Part shown: positions 58,698 through 64,000 of the stretch, piece after piece
How the letters are laid out: every line of letters begins with the position of its first letter
How positions within the stretch are numbered: position 1 is the first letter of the stretch
From: Streptomyces albipurpureus
GTDB taxonomy: Bacteria; Actinomycetota; Actinomycetes; Streptomycetales; Streptomycetaceae
Assembly: GCF_023701525.1 (NCBI RefSeq)
Contig: NZ_JAMQAW010000026.1
Span: forward strand, 39,206-103,205
Length of the DNA: 64,000 nucleotides
Reading direction: 5' to 3'
Notes under the pieces: model-generated
Seen by the model: the letters and a program-made list of their open reading frames with translations, nothing else
What the model was told of the DNA's origin: nothing
The model's database searches: none
Made by a program: the position numbers and the translations under genes

Positions 58698-59558
58698 ATG
58701 ACCAGCAATCCAGTGCCACCTCGTCTGCCGTCGGTGGCTCTCCGGGGTCGTTCGGAAAGCCTCTGGCTGGAAGGCGGGGCGATTCTGCTGGAGCAGCGCG
58801 GTGTCCGACGACGGATACCGTTGAAGGCAGTGCGAGAGATACGGGTTGGCGCGGCCGGCCAGCGTTCGGTGGAGGTGGTGCTGACCGCGGCTGAGGGGAC
58901 CTTGGGCACGGTCTACCGGATCGACTGCCGCAACGAACGCGCGGTGGCCGCCTTCGCGGACGCCGTCAACGGTGCGCTGCCGGTGCAGGGTCACACACCC
59001 CATCGAGACGGCAAGCGACTCGTTGAGGTACTCCCTCGATCGGCTGCCACCGGCTGGGGGGCGATGGACCGTTCGATGAAGACCATTCTGTTGGTCTGCG
59101 TGGGCACCTACGCAACGGGTTTGGTGACCATGTTCCTCCTGGGTGACATGACCAACCAGTTGAGCTGGGGGCTGGGATTCATGCCCCTGTTCCTCGGGGT
59201 GTCCGTAGCGGCGATCGCCGGCCGAAACCTCTATGACCGGGTGGTGTTGAGCCGGCGCGGCATCACTGCGACGGCGACGTTCCATGGAAAGCGGGGCAAG
59301 GAGAAGCTCTTCTCCTACATCGACGTCGAGGGCAGGAAACGCAGGGTCGTACTCCCGTGGAAACCCTTCTTCGTCGATGGTGTCCCCAAACGGGTCCAGG
59401 TGACCTACGACCCGCAGCGCCCGGAGTTCAGTGTGGTCGCCCTTCCCCTGTGGAGTTGGGTGTTCCGAACGATCGGATTTCTTGGCCTGGGGCTTCCGCT
59501 CCTGGTGCTGGGCCTCTTCATGGTTCCGTATCAGCTGATTGATGTGCTCTTTCTCTGA
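58698..59558 (+). CDS. Integral membrane protein with DUF3592-like tail
   Basis: 286 residues. The N-terminal ~120 residues are soluble, with a PH-like pattern (SLWLEGGAILLEQRGVRRRI and VREIRVGAAGQRSVEVVLTA). Three or four membrane segments follow: TILLVCVGTYATGLVTMFLL, LSWGLGFMPLFLGVSVAAIA and VFRTIGFLGLGLPLLVLGLF. Between them is a loop with RVVLSRRGITATATFHGK and RVQVTYDPQRPEFSVVA, the DUF3592-type pattern. TAGGTT ends 6 nt before the ATG, suggesting a leaderless mRNA. Function unknown. Confidence 0.8.
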   Translation: MTSNPVPPRLPSVALRGRSESLWLEGGAILLEQRGVRRRIPLKAVREIRVGAAGQRSVEVVLTAAEGTLGTVYRIDCRNERAVAAFADAVNGALPVQGHTPHRDGKRLVEVLPRSAATGWGAMDRSMKTILLVCVGTYATGLVTMFLLGDMTNQLSWGLGFMPLFLGVSVAAIAGRNLYDRVVLSRRGITATATFHGKRGKEKLFSYIDVEGRKRRVVLPWKPFFVDGVPKRVQVTYDPQRPEFSVVALPLWSWVFRTIGFLGLGLPLLVLGLFMVPYQLIDVLFL

Positions 59559-59614
59559 GTGAGCCGCGCCAACACATCACTCTGACCTCGTGCGCGTCAC
59601 GGTGGGATGCGACC

Positions 59615-60649
59615 TCACCTCGGCTGCCGGGGCGAAGCCGCGGGGGCCTTCCGTGGTGGACGGGCGCCGACCACTGTCACTGCCTGTGCTCCCGCGCGGC
59701 AGCCCGCTGCCGCCGCCCTCGCCGCGTCCGCGCCTGATTGCCGGGCGGCCAGAAACGCCCCGGTGAAGGCGTCTCCCGCCCCGGTCGAGTCCAGGGACCT
59801 GGCCGTATGGGGCGGCACCGAGGCGATCAACTGACCTGAACCGGCCACCAACGCCCCCTTCGCACCCAGGGTCACCACTGCCAGCGGCACGAGTCCGCTC
59901 AGGGCCAGGGTGGCGTCGGTCGGATCGGGTAGCCCGGTGAGCAGACATGCTTCGTCGGCGTTGGGGATCAGGACATCCACATCCCCGTATGCGTTCAGTA
60001 GACGGTCCACGCCCACCGCCTCGATGAACCCCGCAGACGCCGGGTCCACGCTCACCGAGATCCCGCGGCTTCGGGCTGACTGCGTGGCCACACGGGCTAG
60101 TCGGCGCCCGGTATCGGAGAAGTAGAGATAGCCGGACAGATGGAGATGTCCCACGCCGTCCAGAAGCGACGGAGACCAGTCCTCAGGGCCGATACGCAGC
60201 GCGGCCCCGCTGTCCGAGAGCAGTGTTCCCTCGGCGGTTGCGTCAATCAGGACGATGACGGTCGCGGTTGGGGCCTCGGCGTCCCTGATCAACAGCGGGC
60301 GCACTCCGGCCGACCGGAGCACTGACTCATGCCAACCCGTCTCATCAGGGCCGACGCGTCCCAGCAGCCGTACGTCCGCCACCCCGCAGTACGCCGCCCA
60401 GCAGGCCACATTCGCTCCGGCGCCACCCGGGAGGATGCTGATGCGGGCGGCGGTGTCGGTGCCTCTGACCAGGTCCGTGGAGTGGCGGGCCAGCACATCG
60501 GTCACCACCTCTCCGATGACCAGGAGGGCGGAGGGCTCGGGTGAGCCGACGGAGAGGGCCGCTCGGGGGTCTTGTCGGCCGCCCGTCCTGTGGGACGGCA
60601 CCTCGTCCACCGCGGTGCCGCCCTTCTCGTCGGTGCCTCCTGAGCTCAT
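59615..60649 (-). CDS. PfkB-family sugar kinase, probable pseudouridine kinase
   Basis: About 344 residues from ATG 60649, which overlaps the psuG stop (ATGA). PfkB motifs: ISILPGGAGANVACWAAYCG near the N-terminus, LLGRVGPDETGWHESVLRSA, VLIPNADEACLLTGLPDPTD, VVTLGAKGALVAGSGQLIAS and the catalytic SLDSTGAGDAFTGAFLAARQ with the Asp base. The coupling to PsuG strongly suggests pseudouridine kinase, phosphorylating pseudouridine at the 5' position. Sequence alone would also fit ribokinase. Cytoplasmic. Confidence 0.85.
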   Translation of the reverse strand: MSSGGTDEKGGTAVDEVPSHRTGGRQDPRAALSVGSPEPSALLVIGEVVTDVLARHSTDLVRGTDTAARISILPGGAGANVACWAAYCGVADVRLLGRVGPDETGWHESVLRSAGVRPLLIRDAEAPTATVIVLIDATAEGTLLSDSGAALRIGPEDWSPSLLDGVGHLHLSGYLYFSDTGRRLARVATQSARSRGISVSVDPASAGFIEAVGVDRLLNAYGDVDVLIPNADEACLLTGLPDPTDATLALSGLVPLAVVTLGAKGALVAGSGQLIASVPPHTARSLDSTGAGDAFTGAFLAARQSGADAARAAAAGCRAGAQAVTVVGARPPRKAPAASPRQPR

Positions 60650-61548
60650 AGTGCCGCAGCGATCTGGGCCGCCAGCCGTACGTTGCCCCGTACCGCTGAG
60701 ACATTGGCCTCCAGGGACGCGCCACCGGTCTCGCGGGTGAGGAAATCCAACAGGAACGGGGTCACCGACTGCCCCGTGATCGCCCGCTCGCGGCATTCGT
60801 CCAGTGCCTCACCCAGCACGCGGTCATGCAGTCCGGGATCCAACTGCTCCGACTCGGCCACCGGATTGGCGACGATCAACGCGGACTCCGGAGGACCGAG
60901 CGCCTCGCGGGCATGGATCACCTCCGCCACGCCCTCAGGGGAGTGGACCGTCCAGTCCACCGGCTGTCCCGAGGAGGAGAGGTAGAACCCGGGGAAGTGT
61001 TCCGTCCGATAGCCGACCACTCCCACCCCCAGTGTCTCCAGGCGTTGGAGCGTCGCCGGTACGTCGAGGACCGATTTCACCCCGGCACACACCACGGTGA
61101 TACCCGTGCTGGCCAGCACCCGCAGATCCGCTGACTCGTCCTGGTCACGGGTCCACTCACGGTGTACGCCACCGAGCCCGCCGGTGGCGAAGACCTTGAT
61201 TCCGGCGCGGGCGGCGAGGAACGCCGTCGCGGAGACCGTGGTGGCCCCGCTGGCCCCTGTCGCCAGCGCGGGTGCGAGGTCCCGCTGACCCAGTTTCCGT
61301 ACGCTGTCGTCCTCGGCGACCCGCTCCAGTTGGAGCTTGTCCAGGCCGATTCTGATCCGTCCATCGATGACGGCGATGGTGGCGGGGATCGCGCCGCCGG
61401 ACCGTACCAACCCCTCCAACTCCGCTGCGACGGCCAGATTCCGTGGACGCGGCAGGCCATGGGCGATGATCGTTGACTCCAGGGCCACCACGGGGCGGTT
61501 GGCGGCGAGTGCTTCCCTTACTTCTTCGGTCACTTCGGTGAGCAGCAT
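60646..61548 (-). CDS. psuG: Pseudouridine-5'-phosphate glycosidase
   Basis: About 300 residues from ATG 61548, with GGGATGGGAC upstream; longer in-frame sequence is not family-like. PsuG features are VVALESTIIAHGLPRPRNLA, ATIAVIDGRIRIGLDKLQLE, KLGQRDLAPALATGASGATT, KVFATGGLGGVHREWTRDQD with the metal-site region, DVPATLQRLETLGVGVVGYR and NPVAESEQLDPGLHDRVLGE. It cleaves the C-C bond of pseudouridine 5'-phosphate to uracil and ribose 5-phosphate. With the kinase it forms a pseudouridine salvage operon. Confidence 0.94.
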   Translation of the reverse strand: MLLTEVTEEVREALAANRPVVALESTIIAHGLPRPRNLAVAAELEGLVRSGGAIPATIAVIDGRIRIGLDKLQLERVAEDDSVRKLGQRDLAPALATGASGATTVSATAFLAARAGIKVFATGGLGGVHREWTRDQDESADLRVLASTGITVVCAGVKSVLDVPATLQRLETLGVGVVGYRTEHFPGFYLSSSGQPVDWTVHSPEGVAEVIHAREALGPPESALIVANPVAESEQLDPGLHDRVLGEALDECRERAITGQSVTPFLLDFLTRETGGASLEANVSAVRGNVRLAAQIAAAL

Positions 61549-61872
61549 GTCCCATCCCTGGCACCGGGGCGCGCTCTCCAAACACGGTTCTGCGCGCGCC
61601 CGGCGTCGAGAGGAACCGGGTGTCAGGGGTGCGCCGGAGCCGACCATCGGTCACAGCCCCCTGGCCTGCGCCCACAGCGGTGGAGTTGGTGACGGGGGCT
61701 GCTCCCTCGGCGGCTGAACCGGCGGCTGGTGCGTTGGCTCGTGGCCGGTGCAAACCGGGGAGCGAAGCAGTCAGCGGGCGCTCGGGGGTGCGGGAAGGGG
61801 GCCTAGTCTAGGCCGCTCGGTCGGTGTCGAGCGAGGGGTGCACTGCGCTCTCCGGCCTCGGTAGGCCGTGCA
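61549..61872. other. Gene-free stretch with two palindromes
   Basis: No supported gene. GGCCTAG-T-CTAGGCC (61800-61814) is a perfect 7-bp palindrome around one base, and CGGCCT-CGGT-AGGCCG (61853-61868) is a 6-bp hairpin beside the MFS stop that may be its terminator. The psuG promoter must lie here. Confidence 0.5.
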
Positions 61873-63201
61873 TCAGCGCATGGCCCGGCGGATCGCCAGC
61901 GCGGCCATCGGAAGGAGCAGACAGGCACCGACCGCGTTCAGCCAGCCGTAGCCGGCTTGCGCGACGATCAGTCCGGCGCAGATCCCGCCGATGCCGGCGG
62001 CCGTGTTCATCACCAGGTCGGAGAGGCCCTGCACGGCGGCGCGCGACGGGGCCGGCACAGAGTCGGTGAGCAGTGCCGATCCGGACACCACACCGGCCGA
62101 CCAGCCGAGTCCGAGGAGGAACAGTCCGAGGGCGAGCTGGGTGTGGCTCGGTCCGGCCCCGCCGGCGAACAGTGCCGCGAGCGCGAGCAGCCCTACCGCG
62201 AGACCGATGACCGAAATCCTGCCGAATCGATCCGCCAGCCAGCCCATGACGGGGGAGAAGGCGTACATGCCCGCGATGTGCCCGCTGATGACCAGGCCGA
62301 TCAACTCGATGTCCGCTCCATGGTGGCTGAGCGCCACCGGCGCCATCGACATGATGGCCACCATGGTGGTGTGTGACACCGAGACGGTGACCAGGGCGAG
62401 TTTGGCCATCGGTGACTGCCGTACGGCCTCGATCCCCGATCGCAGCGAGCGCCCTCGGGGCGAAGGCTCGGTCGGCCCCAGGGCCCTGGCCGCCAGCAGC
62501 GGGTCGGGGCGCAGGAGCAAGTGCACCAGGAGGGCCGCGAGGAGGAACACACCGGCCGCCCAGACAAAGGGTCCGGCCTCGGCGGGAATCCCCAGACCGG
62601 AGACGCTGCGGCCGGCGGGTGCGGCGATGTTGGGGCCGAGCACAGCTCCGACCGTGGTCGCCCACACGACATTGGAGATGGCCCGCCCCCGTCGTTCGGG
62701 CACGGCGAGGTCGGCGGCGGCGAAGCGGGCCTGGAGAGTCGCCAGGGAACCGGCGCCGAATGCGGTCATACCGGCGAGCAGCAGCGGAAAGTTCTCCACC
62801 ACGGCGGCGAGCACCACCACACACCCACCGAAGGCCCCGATGACATAGGCGAGGACAAGGCCGGGGCGCCTGCCGCGGGAGGCCATCAGCGAGGCCAGCG
62901 GCATGGAGAGCAGCGCGGTCCCGGCGACGGTCGAGGTGGGAGCGAGCCCGGCCAGCGCCTCGGTCCCGCTGATCTGCTCGGCGAGTACCGCGGCCAGCGC
63001 CACACCGATGGCGACACCGAGTCCACCCAGGATCTGGCTGATGACGAGAACGGCGGTGATACGCCGCCGCAGCGCGGGCAGAGCTTCAACGGAGAGGCCG
63101 GGCGTTGTGACGGGACCCGCCGCCGCGCGGGCCGGCTCTGCTGGGACGCCTTCGGGCTCAGAGGCGCCGGATATGTCAGGTAGATCAGGACTGATGCTCA
63201 C
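61873..63201 (-). CDS. Major facilitator superfamily transporter
   Basis: 442 residues with 12 hydrophobic segments. MFS loop motifs are LASLMASRGRRPGLVLAYVI after TM2 and GWLADRFGRISVIGLAVGLL after TM8, and the signature segments AVLVISQILGGLGVAIGVAL and GLGWSAGVVSGSALLTDSVP. The N-terminal ~45 residues are soluble and acidic. The substrate is not predictable. It lies upstream of psuG on the same strand with 324 bp between them, so a nucleoside or drug substrate are both conceivable. Confidence 0.88.
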   Translation of the reverse strand: MSISPDLPDISGASEPEGVPAEPARAAAGPVTTPGLSVEALPALRRRITAVLVISQILGGLGVAIGVALAAVLAEQISGTEALAGLAPTSTVAGTALLSMPLASLMASRGRRPGLVLAYVIGAFGGCVVVLAAVVENFPLLLAGMTAFGAGSLATLQARFAAADLAVPERRGRAISNVVWATTVGAVLGPNIAAPAGRSVSGLGIPAEAGPFVWAAGVFLLAALLVHLLLRPDPLLAARALGPTEPSPRGRSLRSGIEAVRQSPMAKLALVTVSVSHTTMVAIMSMAPVALSHHGADIELIGLVISGHIAGMYAFSPVMGWLADRFGRISVIGLAVGLLALAALFAGGAGPSHTQLALGLFLLGLGWSAGVVSGSALLTDSVPAPSRAAVQGLSDLVMNTAAGIGGICAGLIVAQAGYGWLNAVGACLLLPMAALAIRRAMR

Positions 63202-63467
63202 CCGCGCAGTCTGTCAGCTCGCGGAATCCTGGTACTCACATGACCCTGGGATATGCCAGCTCGGGAGGCTCGGGAGCGGCATCACCGGCCCGGAGAGGCC
63301 GCTGGCGATCTCCGGTCTCGCGTCAGCCGTGCGCGGGGCTCGGCCCCTGTCGGGACGCACGGGTGGTGAGCGAAGCCGCGCCCGAGGGCGGCAGGAACGC
63401 CAGGGAGGGAGGCGGGCGGTAAGAAGGCAGGCGGGTGCCAGCGCCTGGCCGGGAGGCCTGGGCTCAC

Positions 63468-63998
63468 TCAGAACAGCGGCTCCGGGAGAACGCCTTCCAG
63501 CGCCAGCAGCTTCCGCTTGGTCTCCAGCCCGCCGCTGAATCCCCCCAGCCTTCCGCCGCTCTCCACCACCCGGTGGCAGGGCACGACCACCGGCAGCGGA
63601 TTGGAGCCCATCGCGGCGCCCACGGCCTGCGCGGCTCCGGGCTGGCCAACCCGGGCGGCCAGGTCCCCGTACGCCACGACGGTGCCGTACGGGACCCCGG
63701 TGGCCAGCTCCCGGAGCACTACCCGGTTGAACCCACCAGAAAGGGACCAATCGAGCGACAGTGTGAAGTCATGCGACTCACCCGAGAAGTAGGCCTCAAG
63801 CTGCCTGACCGGCTCGACCAGCAGACCCGTCGCGTCAGCCACCGGCTCGGCGCCCAACCGGCTTGACAGCTCGCGCAGCGCCTTGCCCTGAGTGGCCTGG
63901 TCGGCATGGAAGGCCACGCTGACCAAGCCGTTCTCGGTGGCGGCCAGCAACAGCGGCCCTAGGTCCGTCCCTATCACGGTCCAGTCGAAGCTCTTCAT
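63468..63998 (-). CDS. ogt: Methylated-DNA-protein-cysteine S-methyltransferase (Ogt)
   Basis: 176 residues starting at ATG 63998, two bases from the window edge. The C-terminal domain has the active site NPLPVVVPCHRVVESGGRLG (PCHRV) with the acceptor Cys, the helix-turn-helix region VPYGTVVAYGDLAARVGQPG and the arginine-finger region GAAQAVGAAMGSN. The N-terminal half is the ribonuclease-H-like domain (IGTDLGPLLLAATENGLVSV). It removes methyl or alkyl groups from O6-guanine, a suicidal repair reaction. Its promoter lies beyond the window. Confidence 0.95.
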   Translation of the reverse strand: MKSFDWTVIGTDLGPLLLAATENGLVSVAFHADQATQGKALRELSSRLGAEPVADATGLLVEPVRQLEAYFSGESHDFTLSLDWSLSGGFNRVVLRELATGVPYGTVVAYGDLAARVGQPGAAQAVGAAMGSNPLPVVVPCHRVVESGGRLGGFSGGLETKRKLLALEGVLPEPLF

Positions 63999-64000
63999 GC

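Overview
The window is a 64 kb chromosomal segment of a Streptomyces-type actinomycete. The DNA is very GC-rich, third codon positions are almost always G or C, GTG starts are common, and there is a long chaplin with a C-terminal LAHTG sorting signal, found in aerial-hyphae-forming actinomycetes. The stretch pyk, ANTAR response regulator, livF-G-M-H and binding protein, polA, rpsA, coaE is core housekeeping DNA. Accessory material lies mainly at the left end and between about 51 and 62 kb.

Layout. Positions 1-1.4 kb hold a cut-off WXG100-like toxin N-terminus and decayed pieces of an ATP-binding/DUF397 cassette. From 1.9 to 6.2 kb come a GH35 beta-galactosidase with a divergent AraC regulator, a chorismate mutase and an Erm rRNA methyltransferase. 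At 6.4-13.3 kb are aminopeptidase N, a PLP decarboxylase/lysine N-hydroxylase pair and a SIMPL protein. At 13.4-21.7 kb are pyruvate kinase, a tRNA with a CAA anticodon, an ANTAR regulator and a complete branched-chain amino-acid ABC operon. At 22.2-28.2 kb are a lipoprotein, a MauE-like membrane protein, a PaaI thioesterase, an intact-looking IS701-family element and an FdhF/YdeP oxidoreductase. At 28.4-42.3 kb are polA, a DUF4184 protein, a lytic transglycosylase, hrpB, a methyltransferase, rpsA, a PAC2 protein and coaE. From 42.4 to 51.2 kb are small membrane and TPR proteins, an ADP-ribosylglycohydrolase, an SPFH protein and a SNF2/SWIM pair. The right end holds a P450, an amidohydrolase, the chaplin, a small protein with two downstream tRNA-like RNAs, a cupin protein, a P-loop-less kinase-like protein, a pseudouridine-catabolism pair, an MFS transporter and an O6-alkylguanine methyltransferase.

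The most interesting signals are regulatory or RNA-level. (1) At 56.8-57.1 kb, directly after a small conserved gene, lie two RNA modules in which every tRNA stem can be drawn but in circularly permuted order: T-arm, acceptor 3' strand, linker, acceptor 5' strand, D-arm, closed by an anticodon-type stem. They resemble bacterial Y RNAs or permuted tRNAs. (2) The erm gene is preceded by a 16-codon leader ending in Met-Arg-Leu-Arg-Arg, a known macrolide-arrest type of motif, and by four mutually exclusive RNA segments able to hide or expose the erm ribosome site. (3) The IS701 element sits exactly on the stop codon of the oxidoreductase gene, its target duplication restores that stop, and its transposase has a possible -1 frameshift heptamer before an alternative C-terminus. 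(4) The CAA-anticodon tRNA has the short variable loop of a class I tRNA, unexpected for leucine. (5) A 17-copy heptanucleotide repeat lies upstream of hrpB. At least nine genes show a TANNNT-like box 6-8 nt before the start codon, which suggests leaderless transcripts.

All assignments come from reading the sequence and recalling protein families. No database search was run.
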